Positions 12,632 through 26,200 of a DNA stretch of 64,000 nucleotides are shown in pieces. The stretch's first letter is position 1, and every line of letters starts with the position of its first letter. The stretch comes from Rhea pennata (Eukaryota; Chordata; Aves; Rheiformes; Rheidae), in NCBI RefSeq assembly GCF_028389875.1, contig NC_084702.1, positions 55,834,053 to 55,898,052 of the forward strand. Direction: 5' to 3'. The position numbers were made by a program, and so were the translations under genes. Under the pieces are notes generated by a model. That model saw only the letters and a list, made by a program, of their open reading frames with translations. It was not told where the DNA came from and did no database searches.

Positions 12632-13045
12632 AGAAATATAGAAGAATTTAGATTGAAAGGGATTTCTAAAGGTCACGTAGGCCTCTGCTCAAAGCACGTC
12701 CAGCTGAATCAGACTGAGCAAGGCCTTGTTAAGTTTTGATTATCTCCAAGGATGGAGACTCCACCACCTCTTTGGACATCCAGTATTTGACCACCTTCAT
12801 GGTAAATTTTTTTTTCATTATACCTGATCAGAATTTCCCATGCCTCACTTGCATCCATTGCCTCTTGTCCTGTCACTATACACTTCCAAGAAAAGTCTGA
12901 CTCCATCTTCTCCACAGTATCCCATTAGGTACCTGAAGACAACATAAAGGTGTCCCCATAGCCTCCTTTTCCTAAGGCTGAGCAAATCTAGATCTCTCAA
13001 CCCTTCCTCGTATTTCTTGTGTTCCAGTCCCAAGCAAATATGTGA
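12632..13045 (-). mobile_element. CR1 LINE, 3' part with ORF2 C-terminus
   Basis: On the minus strand the translation keeps the CR1 ORF2 C-terminal order: 'GLEHKKYEEGLRDL', then 'LRKRRLWGHLYVVFRYL', then 'SDRTRGNGCK'. These match the family blocks 'LSYEERLRELGL', '[15 protein letters not shown]' and 'SDRTRGNGHK'. The 3' non-coding end follows toward lower coordinates, with blocks corresponding to 'GTCTCCATCCTTGGAG' and 'GAGCAGAGGCCTA'. The end near 12632-12650 is a worn form of the CR1 tail. It is older than the 30.5-kb copy, with frameshifts and a T-rich insertion near 12810. Confidence 0.88.
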
Positions 13046-13869
13046 AAACTGCAAAATTTTCTCTGTTTTCCATCTGCTTTCTGGTTGTCCCCTCCTCTGA
13101 GCTGCCAGGCAGATTCTTCCCAAGCCTTCTCATACCCAAACACTTTTCTTATTTCCATCTACCCACTGTCATTCCCCAAAGCATTTCAGCTAATCAAAGC
13201 AGTTAACAAAAAAACCAGTCATACTGTCCTCCTTGTGCTCTGAATTTTGGAAACAGGCTAACTCAGCTCATGCACGGCCACCATGCCAATGATGTGTGGA
13301 ATGAGTCTGAGCCTGGTGCTGAGTCTCAGCTAACCAGACCTTTCAGCGCCTGGAAGGATGTGTACTCCCAAAGGGTTCTGAATCTGCTCAGTTTTACCAG
13401 GCCCAGTGCAGTCCTCACCAGCGCAGAGCCATCCACGGCCTCTCAATCACCCCAGTCCACAGCCCTGTGTGCCAGCACATTACTGCCTAAAATGGATTGC
13501 AACATGATTCTAGAAGCCAAGATTTCATAAAAAACACCAATATTGCCAGAGTCGCTTTGAAATACTGAGTGTTGGCTATACTGACAGCACTTCCAGCTTC
13601 TCAGAGCACAGCTTATGAGAAACCCTGACTGATTGCTGGGTCCATCAGCTTAATAGGAAAAGCTGCCCTAATAGAATATTCTCACTGTTCTGCTAAAGCT
13701 CCAGCATAGCTCCCCTGTGAACTGCTCTCATGTAAACAACTCCCCTGACTGGAAGAAGGACGACAGAACACAGTTGAAGCTCTCTAGAGGCCAGAACTCT
13801 TGCTACACACTTGAAGACCCTTATAGCATGCTCACAAAGTGTAGAAATAAAAAAAAAATCTTTCAACAG

Positions 13870-13945
13870 TGATAAATAATAATATAATAATGATAATATA
13901 TAATATAAAATAATGATAAATAATGATAAAAAACAGTGATAAAAG
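13870..13945. repeat. Imperfect (ATA/ATGATAA)n low-complexity repeat
   Basis: Repeated ATAATA, ATGATA and AATGATAAA units occupy about 75 bases. Read on the minus strand it gives a run of Tyr/Leu/Ile-rich codons, which makes a spurious long ORF. Confidence 0.85.
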
Positions 13946-14976
13946 GAGATAAAATGTGCTGAGATGGGAGAACCACACCACATACCTCTCAGATTCACTC
14001 TATAGAGGCTTACAGAAACTTTGCCAATTCTACGTAAGAGCTTTGAAATGAGCTGTAACATATGAGCTGCACATTCATAGCCTCTTCTGTTCTGCAGTGA
14101 CTCTGCACATCTGCCAGCTTCGTAAGTTATCCCCATCTTTGGCTTCTGCTGGAGTCAGTCAGGCTCTTACTCTCACTTCAGTGGAAGGAGGACCCCATCG
14201 TTTGGGACCAGTAACGTGACATGCGGGTCACTCGTAAAGCTCCTTTTAATCTCCTCTCACAAAATGATTGCAGTCTCTGTGCCACATGTCAGGCAACGCA
14301 GCCATCTGTTCAGCTATGTCTTGCGCAAATGTTTTTAAACCAGCAGGTAATGGGATCTGGGTGTACAAGCTGTGTTTGACATCAGGATGCAGAGGAGCGA
14401 GAATTGCTTTGTGCCATTTCTGCCCTCTCAGAGATTGTCTAGAGCATCTCACTGTATCAACAAATTAAGCAAATTCAGCACAGTGTTGAAACATCAGTAA
14501 TTATTTCAATTAAAAATACATTTTTTCTCTGTTTCCAGGTTCCACTGCTCTCCTCTTTCACCATGAGTTTTTGTTAAAAGGCACTACACAGACACAATTG
14601 CTGATTATTTCATAAGACTTTTATCATGTAGCCAGTTTGAATGCTAGAAAATATTTTTATCCAAGATTTTTAAGTCTATGTGTTTGGTGTAAATCAAACT
14701 GCAAGCCAGTTTATAATTACTGATAGTATGATAGAAATCATAGTGGATGTACTGAACTCTGAAAATGAACTAGCCACTAGGGGACAGCAAGTATCCTACT
14801 ATTATGATGCCTAATAAATATTATTCAGCTATAATGAAGCTAATAGATGTCAAAACCAAAAATATTGTGATATACTCCTAGCCCAAGACATCTCCTTGTT
14901 TTCACTAGGGAGCAAACAATCAAATTTAGTTAACCAGATGGTATAACTAAGAATGGCTTAAGATATTGCAACAAAA

Positions 14977-15017
14977 ATGCAATAAAGACTGTTATTGCAA
15001 TAAAGACAATAAAGACT
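14977..15017. repeat. Short tandem duplication around GCAATAAAGAC
   Basis: Copies of 'TGCAATAAAGAC' and 'CAATAAAGAC' are spaced 10-20 bases apart. The AATAAA hexamers are a consequence of the repeat and I see no transcript that would use them as poly(A) signals. Confidence 0.65.
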
Positions 15018-17104
15018 TGCAATCCTGAGCTTAATTTTATTAGAGACAAAATCCTTCCTTTCATGCCACATCAACAGATACAGACAAATGAGTCATGGGA
15101 CTTGGGAGCTAGGTTTGGATTTGCTGAAAATAAATTAAAAATATCCAGTGAGACTGAAAATTTGAAAAGTTTTAAATATAATAGCCTGAATGATGGCTGT
15201 GGACAGAAAGGGCTTTTTGAAGAATGATTTCCAGAAAATTGATTCAATTAACTCTCCAGCTGCTCTTAGTGGAATACAGAAGAAGTAATAATTTCTTGAA
15301 AATTTTCCTGACAAATTCAGCTGCTTTTTTTGCTTAGAACTGAGACATATTTTTCTTATCTGTATGGAACCTAGAAAGATCACACATGTCGACAAACGCA
15401 GCTCAAAGCTACGTGCCATTGGCCCTATCTGAGGATGGTGTTATACCCCAAGCTCTCCATCCCCAGCCAGTGAGAACTGAGAGACCTCGGCTGCACCTAC
15501 CTCTTCCTCTGGGAAGAAATTGGGCCAGGTCTGCTCATGACTCTTTCCAAAGACAGGGTTTGACCGCGGTTTGCATTAATTCATGCAATGTCTCATTGCC
15601 CTTTAATAGAGGTTTAAACAATGGAGACTTTGCTAATGTATTCTGCAACTGCATACTAAGATTAGTGCCAAGACACTACCACAAACATAGTCTGAAACCA
15701 TCAGACAATAAATAATCTATTGCTGCACCTGTTATCAGATATGGCTCGAAACCTAATAGCTTTTATGGTTTCCCATTAGACTTGCTAGCCATTTATCTAG
15801 TTCCCAGGAAAGAAGTACTGTGCAAAACAAAAGAACAGGAATGATCTGACCTCAACAGTTTCTCTTGTATCAAGGAAACTTAACTAATCAGTCTATCTAG
15901 GCGTTCTTTATGAATGACCCTCTCATGGAAACCCACAGGGGAGCACTGAATATGTCAATAAGATGCAAGGAATAAACACAAAGTATTATTGCCAACCAAT
16001 GGATTCAAGAATAAAATGCTATTGGTGCCCTCCTAGTCACAAGAAGAATCTTATAAAAAAATCACAACATAAAACAACAATGGCAACATGGAATATTCAT
16101 GCTTGCTTTGTTGTCTGTGGGTCTTAAGTCTTTGGGTTTTCAAGTCCTCCACCACAAGCAATAAGTTAGGAAATCACTTTAAATTTTTTCATTTTTCACA
16201 CAGTTGCCACATCTGAGACATGAGAGGTGCTGAGGCTGGTGATAAGGTCTTGAAGCATTAGAAGGACCTGACAGTTTGATGGGGGTGGGATTCCCAGGGC
16301 ACATGCAAACAGCTGGAGAAGAAAAGGGACAGAAATCTGTAGGAAACCACACCTCACTAATTGCACTGTCCACAAAATGACTTTCTATAAATATTAGGTA
16401 ATCTTTCAAAGAGACTAATTAACTTTCCATGGTTCCCAGAGAGATTTGGATATCTGCAGATACAAATGCATTAAATTCCATGATACAAAAATAACATGTG
16501 GGTCATTTTAAAGTTATATTACTTCATTCCTACAAAGGCCACAGGATTTACCATTGCTTACACCACATAGACATAGACTGATGGAAATGTATGTTATTTC
16601 TTGTTTTTGTACTTCTAGTATTTCTCCCAGTATTTCTACAAAACTGCTACGATGTGTGGCGATATAGATGCTGTGAGAAGAGATTTGAAATGAGCTTTCT
16701 GATACTCCAGGAAATAAGTACAGGAAACTGATTTCCTAACTCTGAGGTTATTTGACAGCTCTGTTTCACTGTCTTTGGAAGAGCCTGCAGGAATTCAGAA
16801 GAGCAGTCCTACGACAAAGCACTACAGCAACAAATTCTTCTCCCACAGTCTAAATCTGGAAACCTGGGCAGCAACTAGGCATCCTGTAACACGTGGAGGT
16901 GACACATGGAAGGTACCAGAGACATTTGAAGGAAGTGAGGGGACTATATATGCACAGAGGTATTTAAGGGGGAGGAGGGTGTATGTGGTAGGGGAGGAAT
17001 GGAGGCAGTGGGATTAAAAGGAGAATGGAGGTTTGAGGAGGTCCTGGATGTGTTCTTCCCATCAGAACACAAGAACTGAGGCTACCCTAGACTAGGGAAT
17101 TACT

Positions 17105-17299
17105 TCCCTGTGAGAGTGACGGAGCACTGGCACAGGTTGCCCAGAGAGGTTGTGGAGTCTCCTTCTCTGGAGATATTCAAGGCCCGCCTGGATGCAACCC
17201 TGTCTACCATGCTCTAGGTGACCCTGCTGAGCAGGGAGGTTGGACTAGGTGATCTCCAGAGGTCCCTTCCAACCTTACTGATTCTATGATTCTATGATG
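17105..17299 (+). mobile_element. CR1 LINE, 3' end fragment
   Basis: The copy runs from 'GTGAGAGTGACGGAGCACTG' through 'CACAGGTTGCCCAGAGAGG', 'TCTCTGGAGATATTCAAGGC' and 'GGTTGGACTAGGTGATCTCC' to a well-kept tandem end 'ATTCTATGATTCTATGA' at 17281-17297. It is strongly 5' truncated to about 190 bases. It is close in sequence to the 30.5-kb copy over their shared part, so the two belong to the same or sister CR1 subfamilies. Confidence 0.95.
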
Positions 17300-20200
17300 A
17301 CCATTTTGGGATGGTGCCAAAATTCTTCATGTTTTTCAGATATTTATACTGAGAGTTTTTCCTCTAAGACAGGAAGAAAATTCCTGAAAGAGCAGAGAGA
17401 AATCTCTAGTCATTGACCATTCTTTGGCATCTGAACTCTACTGAATTTTGAATTACTCAGAATTAATTTACCTTCAGCTTTGAACATCACGATCTATATT
17501 TAAGATGTTCTAAAGAGTTCTTAGCAACCAGTCTCATTTGAGCAGTGAAGCATCATTCTTTTGTTATAGTGTTTAAGGCTTTACCATGTATTCTGTCAAA
17601 CATTAAGCCTTGGTCTCAATGAATGAATGAGAACAATGAGCTTTATTGTGATAAAAATCCTAATCCTAAATATAATGATTATATAAATATATCCCAGCCT
17701 ATTCTGAGTGAAATTGAAATCTGAATTTTCATTCAGGTTATCATTGGGGTTACCTATTTATCATCTATTTCTTTATATGAAATACAGTAGGAATGATACT
17801 AGAAAAATACTTAAAGATTTAGAAGAATACTTAATATATTATGTAGACTGTCTCAAGAGATATTTTAATATTTAAGAAAGTGTAAACCTCAGATACAGTT
17901 TCCTTTAAGTTTTAATCAGACTCACACAAAAAATAAATAAGCAGGCAGTGATTCTCTCCTATGCACTATGAAACCACCTATGAGTTATAGTTCACAGATC
18001 ACAGTGGTTCATTCATTCCTAACTCTATGCTTTCATCTGCAGCTACCTCCAAAATTGGATTCCAAATTTCTTGTCTTCTTTTCTAATAGATGCCATCCAA
18101 GCTCTTACAGAACAATTCTTTTACTTTCATAGCAACACTTCGGTCAGAAGACCATACCAGAGGAAATTGCATGTAAGGCCCAAGATAAAAGAAACTAATT
18201 CTGGTCTCCTATTTTATAAAGTCTTAGAAAAAACTTTGAGCCTATTCACAGATTTTTGAATCTGTGGTATGATCTCTGGTAAAATATAGGGTATCGTATT
18301 TCACAAGTAGTTAGCAAGACAATAATTTCTCAGTCAGTTATAGCATACTTTTTCAAAGCATCTCCCTTTTCAGTATGAAGTCCACAAATGGAGAGAAAGA
18401 AGTCCCTGAGGGAGAAAAAAAGATTATAGGAAGTAGTTAATTGTTCTCACTGGTAAGAACAGGCAGACAACCCTCTTTTCTTTCCACATACTTCACAGTT
18501 ATAATTTGTTTGACCTCCACTTTCAGCCCTTGTTATATGTTGCCTGTTAAAGCCCCATCCTGACCTAATTATTAATCAAATTTGGTTATGACAATGTATT
18601 TTCTACCACATGACTTATATTTTAGGGTTCTACTGCAGCTGTTTTACTTAACAACAGGCAGAATCCTCCTTACGAAAAGAAAATTTTTTTACCTAGAAAC
18701 CTCTGGAGTGGGATCTTTAAAGACTTATAATTCATCTTCTGTCTCTTCATAGTTTCAAAACTAACTGTGTTATGCCCTCGAAACATGAATCATTACTCAA
18801 GAGAGGTCAGCCTGTCCTAGTATCTGAGTAATAATAGTTCTTGTGAAATAGTGAAAATTTTTCATTTCTATGGATTAAAAAAGGAAGGACTGTTAAATAG
18901 CTTGAAATATTTGAGCACTATCTCTACTTCAAATGGATCTAAACTCTCACTATGACTTACCTTATTATGAAGCTTACTCTTATTCAGTTGAATTACACAG
19001 GTCATTGTGATCACAACGGGTTTATCCAGGCTCAGGAAGCAGTTAGTTACTGCTTGTGTTCAAGTACCGCCTCGGACATAATTTTGATGAAGAGAAATTG
19101 AATGAAGAAAAACAATTTAGAAAACAAACAGAGAGGAGAATGTAGCTCCAAATTAAATATAATATATGTGTATCTCCAAACTGATGGCAGATGGTTTGGG
19201 TCAGGCAACTTTTGTCTTTACTGTTTCAGACAGAATAATTTTGTTGGCTATTCTAACACAAGTTCCTCACCACTCCCAGCAGTTTATATAGTTATCTTAT
19301 CTGCAATCCATCAGGCATCTGATATCACCATGAAGTAGAGCTTACAGATACATTCCAAGCCCAGAACTTATTTTTCTTTTTATACCATTATATATATAAT
19401 GGCATTCTGAGCCTTACTTACAATGTGCTTTTATAGTCCATAGCACAAGGACACAAAGAGAAGAGATAGGTAACTTTTTCTCTTCTGTCTCAGACGAGAT
19501 TGACTTTGGGAAATTCACATGTACCAGCACTCAGACAAATACTTCTTGTCAGTCAAATAACTTCTTGAATAATTAACAAGGAGAGTGGGTCATCACTGAG
19601 AGAATTCCTGGGATGCAGTTTGCAATAATACAGCTGCAAGGGCCTCTCAGTATTCGGAAATTTCTGCTTGCAAAAGATGTATGCAACTTCTCCCTTGCAG
19701 TGACACAGCTGCTGATTTTCTAATACAACTGTTACAAGCTCCTTCCTTTTTTCCTGGCCATTTGCAGTCTACAAGAGTGTGTTTAAGAGCTAGCTAAAAG
19801 ATGTAGGGACAGTAGCCCTACTGACTTTTAGAAGACCTTATATTCTGATCATAAATCCTCTGGATGCTTCTGAAAGTCTCATGGTATGTAATATCCCCAT
19901 GTCTCATATTGAACAAGTGCACTTGGTCCAGAATAGTGTTGCCATCAGAAAAAATTGGCACTAAGGCCTCAAACGTATAGGATATAGCTCCCATTACTGG
20001 CTGTCCTCCATTTCCTGGTGGACATTACAAAAAAGAGCATTGAAATACTGGTCTCTGAAAATACATGCCCCTTTTTCATTTTAACACAGCATCATATCCA
20101 TGGACGTGCCTCTCAAAAAGGGCATGTCACCTCTGGTGATACAGGCCATCAACCCAAGATACTAATACATGAGGAGGGAGGAAAGCAGAGGCCTTCCCCT

Positions 20201-23200
20201 CTCTTCAGGGAGACCACAGAAGAACATAAAACTGGAGGAGCCTGTCAGGGTCATTCAGTCAGTTCCCCACAATCTTAAGCAAATTTATGACACATTTCAT
20301 TCAGAAGGACTAATCCCACCAGACACCTACTATATCCATTCTCAGAAAGTCTCAAACACTTCATAACACTCTTCAAAGGCCACCCACAAGGAACTGAAGT
20401 ACAAGAGTGTCAAAGTCTGCAGAGTTTAATCTCACACTGAGACCTAGATTTAATTCTAACTAACAAAGGTGCACAGAAATGATTAGCAGCATCACTTCTA
20501 GTCTCATAGGCCTTCAACAGTGCACACAAAGCCAGTATTATACTTCCACAAAGCAGGTAATGAGTTTATTTTGAAAATTGATGTATAGAGACACTGAGAG
20601 GCTAAGTCATTTACCCATGATATATCACACAGTAATTCATTAACACCCTTACTCCCAGTGAAGTCAGAGACTCTCATTGACTTCGACAAGCTTTAGTTTA
20701 ATTCATGAAGAAGTTAGAAATAAATCCAGGAACACCGCCTTTGAGAGTGAACCACCAAATACACTTCTTAATGTTAACTGCGATAACCCACATTAAGCCA
20801 GTAGTTGCCTTCTTTACTCAATACAAGTAGAGTTCATTGTTTCAACAGCCAGAGTACTAAAGTGCCCTCCAGTATCATTTTTGAGGAAATGAGCAGTAAA
20901 AATGATATATCAAAACAGACTATGAAAAGGCACATGACCATACGCATAGCACAGAGGGATTTCCTTAACTGTCTGGCTAATACTTAACCCGAGATGTTTC
21001 TCTCCAAAGCACAAAAACATTCTCTCTGCAGTCAGCTGGCTTTCCATTTTTTTCTGATTGTACAATATCTTTCACATGCATTGCTCTCTCCTTTTCCATA
21101 ACCCTACGGTGAACAGGCATATTCTCCCCTTCATATCACTTTTCCAGGCCTCCTGGTATTCATCCTTTTCTATTAAAATCTCATCTAACTTCATTATTTT
21201 TTAAAGGGAAAAATCTGTTCCCTCTCCATTGCACTAATTATTTCTTGACTACATGCATCATTCAGTAATGTAGTGCAATTGTACAAGAGCAAGATGGAAA
21301 TTCAACTTGCGCACCATATCTATAACCCTTCTGGGTTACATGGAAGGGAACAGATACTAAATATAGAAATGAAATAGCTTCCATAGTTAATCTAGATCAA
21401 ATTAAAATTTTAATATTGAAATTAAATATCTAATGTGGCATTTAATCAGTAAACTAATGGGATCATGTTTCAAAACATAAAATAAGAAGTAGGATGTTCA
21501 GTATTTTCCCTCCTAGACTTTTAGGACTTGTATCAATTTCTTTTTATATAATTCCCTATATGTATTCCTTATAATTCCCTTCACAAACCTGATCAGACAA
21601 ACCAGTTTTAAATCACGGGAAGGCCTGGTCACAGCCCAGCTGAAGATCTACTGCTAGGTTTCTTTTGACATTTACAACAGCTGGCACAGCATCCTACCAG
21701 CTGAAAATCAGGTAAGACACTGCAAAAGCAAAAACACTGCCAGGCCAGCAGCAGGTTGCCACCTGGCACGAGCTACTCCATGCCAATTTAAATCCAAATC
21801 TGCACTAGAACAGCTGTGTTCCACCAATGTGACTAACTCTTTGCTTGGATGCTGGAAATGACTTGCTCTTCCACAGACATCTGCTGCAAATAGTGAAATC
21901 AAAAACTGAAGACCTGTACCGCCTCCTGATGTGGTAGAAGCAGAGCGTATCTCAGCTAGGGAACTGCCCTTTGCTTCACCTTCTCTGGATTCTATTGTGT
22001 TTCCTCCCTCAGGTTGGACATTTCAGTCCAACGCTTTAGGTGCACATGCTCCTTGCAGCCACTCTGACTCTGTGCTCACAACTGAATCCTGAAGCTTTCA
22101 GCTCTCTTCAGCCCTGACTGCTGTACAGATGGCGACTGGCACACATTGCACGCAGCACCAAGGATGGAGAGGTATGGCAATAGGCTCTGATGAACCCATT
22201 GCCAGCAGGATCTGAGAGTCTGGAAGTAGTTACACATGCAGCAGCACAGTTAGACACACAGTAACTGTCTCTCCTAAAGAGAGACAGCAATCTAGCAACT
22301 TCGTATTATTACCATGAACCACTTTTTTATGTCTTTCTGGACTTTTGCTCACTGCAGGTGAGACAACAGATGGATTTCCTCTGACTTGACTGCTGGCAAG
22401 TTGGGTTCCTCAAGGTACCTAAAAGTTCTCAGATTATCTTGTCATAGTATTGCTAATGCCAAAGGCATACAAAGCTTTCTCTGAAATACATTCCTACAAC
22501 AAGGTGCTTTAATAATTTATATAGTCAGCAAATCACAGTGTTGGCACAGAAATGCTCTTATATTAACTGCTGTAAATCTGGACTGGATACTTTCTGCTGG
22601 GTACAAAAAAAGGCAAAGAGCAGTAACAGGACAGGATAGCTGAAATACTGAGTACTTTTGCAAATATGTTTGGAAAACCAAGTATTTCACAACTTATGCA
22701 TCTCTTCTGCAGATGCTTAAGGACAATTTGATCTGGGTGAACACTAAGATAAAGCTACTCAGAAGGCCAAAAGCATCTATGCTTTTACAATACATACTAC
22801 AGTATAGTAGCAAATCCCTCAAGATGACCATACGCATTTCTTCCACAACATGCTACTGAATTGCAAGGTAATTTCTCTCATCTTGTTCCAGTCGTGTCAA
22901 ATAACGACACAGGAGACAAAAAGTGAGAGAAAAAATCCAAGTGAATAACCTCACATAATCTTTCCTGTGGTGTGATAATGAGGGGATCTTGTATGAATAA
23001 AACTAACTGTATTGGATAACAAAACTCACGAAAAGTGCCAAAACACTACAGAAAGGAAGGAAAGGCAAAATCGTGAACAGACTATGTGAGAACTCCCCAT
23101 ATGCCTAGAGAACACAGCCCAGAATCTGTTCATATATCAGTTTTCATGTGCAGTTACCTCTGGAGTAGAATACAGTAGGTTTTAATAGCATAGAGAAATA

Positions 23201-26200
23201 CTGCATGCTTGCTTTGGAATAGAAAAGAAAAAATATAATCAACATACAATGTATGACACAAAGAGCAGAAAATAGTGCCACAACTGTATGTTTACTTCTG
23301 TATGAACCTGCCTCCTTACCACTGGCATGGGTAGTTTTCAAGCTATTAGGTTTTTCTTGCTTTCAGTGGGAAGTCTCCTAAGGAAACAGAATATGCGAGT
23401 ATAGAAAAACAGCATTCCAGCGGGTGAAAAATTGATGGGTAGTAGACCAAAAAGATATAGGTAAAGTAGTAAATAAATATCCAGTAAATTGAAGTACAAC
23501 ACTAAGGAGTTAGAGTTACTTAAAAAGCCCAAAGATTAGAAAGTGATGAAATTCATAATTCAAGAATCACAAACCAGTATCTTTGCTTACTTCAGTTTAA
23601 ACTAAAAGCAGGCATGTGGACATCTCCCATCCACATTCTGAAGATAAGAGCAAAAGACTTTATCATCTGCTCTATCCAAATAGCACATTACGATTTTGTA
23701 CCAACCCTTCTATAGTTTCCTTCACTAGCACCCTCTTAAAGTTGATATAGTCTTCCAGACACTAACGTCACCTTTCCCTTTATCAAATCCCTCCTGAAAG
23801 GTTATCCAATCACTAGTGTTCCACCAGTGAAACTAAACAGAAACTTACCCTATCTCTCTTCTGATGGCTTCGCTTTTAAAAAATCTAGTTGACTTTGGCA
23901 TCCTAAAAGGTAAATATAAAATCTCATATTCAGAGTGTGAAATTAAAAATTCCCAGACTGGAGTGCTGAAAAATGCCAGGTGAATATCAGATGAATTGGA
24001 AAAGTAGAAAGTTATTTCATCTGGACTAGAGGGAATATTCCAACCAATTATGACATGTTGCAGTATCTAAATATAAACATGCCTTTAAGAGAGAAGCACA
24101 TTTAAGCCCTAATACTGAAATAACCTGCACATACTGATGTCAGTTTAGCAAGACAGAAGTTTCTACTGAAGGTTAAAGTACATTTTGACAAAGTCCCAGT
24201 CCAACGTAGACGTTGCTTCTAAAGGCAACATAGACAATAATCTATTGAAATTAAAGGACCATTTCTTCACTGGACTGAGAGATGACTCCTTAGATCCATA
24301 GTGCACAACTGGTAAACAAGGAACAGGTCAAGCCTGGAGAAAGATGCTGAGACTCCAGACAATGCAGTGCTTTGTGTAGTCTGTTCCCAAATATGCCACC
24401 CGCAGGCAGGAAACTGAAAACACTCTGAAATGAAAATAACCACTAAAAAAGACACAAGACAAATGAAACATTCATATTTATGAACAAAACAAGACAAAAA
24501 AAAAAAAAAAACACACAAAATCCCTTCACTCTGAAGCATATGCTTATGCCCGGAGTAAGGAATACCAGGATGAGGACAGAAAACAAATGAGAGGCTCCTA
24601 CTCTGTTATAAAATTTATTTTTAAAAATTGTCATCTCTTGCCATTGTCAAACTGCACCAAACTCTAGCACCACACCAATAATAAATACCTGTGGCTTGGC
24701 CAGCCATATTATGTGCTGCATCCTACAAGAGATGCAGCCTTAGTCTATCTTTCTGCCTCTGGCATCAGCAGCATAAGAAGAATTCAGTAGCTGTGCTTTA
24801 TTAAGCCCTGGATTAGAAACAGTACCCCTGCATGTACAGCCTGATGAAGTGGCTTAGGATACTTGAAGCTGTAATTACAGAGGTGATAATAGCCCCTGGG
24901 CTGCTCTGCAGAACAGCACAGAACAGCTCAGATGAACAGGGCTGTAGTAGCTGCTCCCTGCTCTGGCTCCCATTGCACTCTCTGCTTCCCAAACTCATCC
25001 TGTTGGGAACGGCCTCTAAATGTCCCCACACAGAGGAGAGTACTCTGGGAACACCATTCTGTTCCCATCTCTTCTTTTTAAACGATGATCCCTAAAATGA
25101 GCTAGAGGATGGAGAAACTCTGCACCCAGGCACCTAACGCACCCTGCGGTGCCAATCCCCTTGTTGCTCATGCTGGCTGCACACCAGGACAAGGCATCTG
25201 TACGCACTGCCTCTTCAGCCTGGCCCCTTTTGGCAGGGAAGGCAAGGCACGACAGGGGCCTGACAGGGGCTGCAGAGCTCCTCGGCTCTGACTGACCCCC
25301 AGAGCAGGACTACAGGTCCTGGGAAGCATACAGACTCCACTACACTGTGCGTAAGCTCTGCCAGGCCGGACGAGGTGGGGCCCAGACAACTCTCAGCCCT
25401 GCCAGAGAGCATCAAAGAGCAGACATTTCAAAGAAAGGTAAACAAGGAGCCCTTGGCTCATACCACTTTGGATTTCATCAGTTTTCATCAGTGTATAGAT
25501 TGAAACTGATTTTGATCACACTTGTACTTACTTCTCACCCTGTTATTGAGATCTTATCTGCATCAAGTTCAATGAAACCTTCACCACTAAACTCAGCAGG
25601 TCCACCCTCACAACCACCACCACATTCCCAGCTGCAAAGTGGTGTATACTGGCTTTGTATCTGATTCTGGCCCCTGTCATGCCCGATCTTAGCAGCTGTA
25701 ACACCCTGGTGCTCAGAACTAATGACTTCCCTTTTTAGATGTCTGCCTTTTCCAAGCTGTTCTCCTCCCACAACTGCCCTGCCTTTCCACAGGCAGCTTA
25801 GGTTATTTAGAAAAGCAGCAGGGGAGCTGTATATTATGAGAACTGTACTGTTTTCATTTAGCTGTAGAGACAGCTAAACTAGAGGCACACAGAGATCAGG
25901 CAACATGCATAAAGTAATAATAATCAAAGTTCAAGATCCGGTTCCCAGATCTGTACCCCAAGGTAAGTAGAATAGAGAAATGAAAAGCAGGATTTGCAAA
26001 AGTAGTCAGCATGCAGAAAATTCTGTTCCATCTCCTGGTGATGAGTCACATAGAGACTGGGGAGAAAAAGAAGAGAGCTGATAAAACAGAGGTAAAGTGC
26101 CTGCTGTCTTTTTAGCAGAAGAGAAGATAACCATGAGCATCTTTGAGTATCTCCCACTCCCCGTAGGAGAAAAAGTATTACTGGAAAAGCTTTCATGTAC

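Larger units (their letters stand above)
13046..17104. other. Intergenic, no gene recognised
   Basis: No gene is supported. The interval includes an AT-rich ATAA/ATGATA simple repeat at 13870-13945 that accounts for the low-complexity part of a 147-codon minus ORF (13693-14136). It also has a short tandem duplication of 'GCAATAAAGAC' around 14979-15017, a near-palindromic homeodomain/POU-like element at 15570-15588, and a purine-rich stretch at 16960-17040 just before the next CR1. A 109-codon plus ORF (15386-15715) has no recognisable domain. Confidence 0.6.

Noticed and set aside
12845..13123. 92-codon minus ORF as a gene
   Set aside because: Most of it is the CR1 ORF2 C-terminus.
13693..14136. 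147-codon minus ORF as a membrane protein
   Set aside because: The hydrophobic Tyr/Leu/Ile run is a translated AT simple repeat.
16960..17015. G-quadruplex candidate
   Set aside because: There are four G runs, but two loops are longer than 10 bases, so a stable quadruplex is doubtful.
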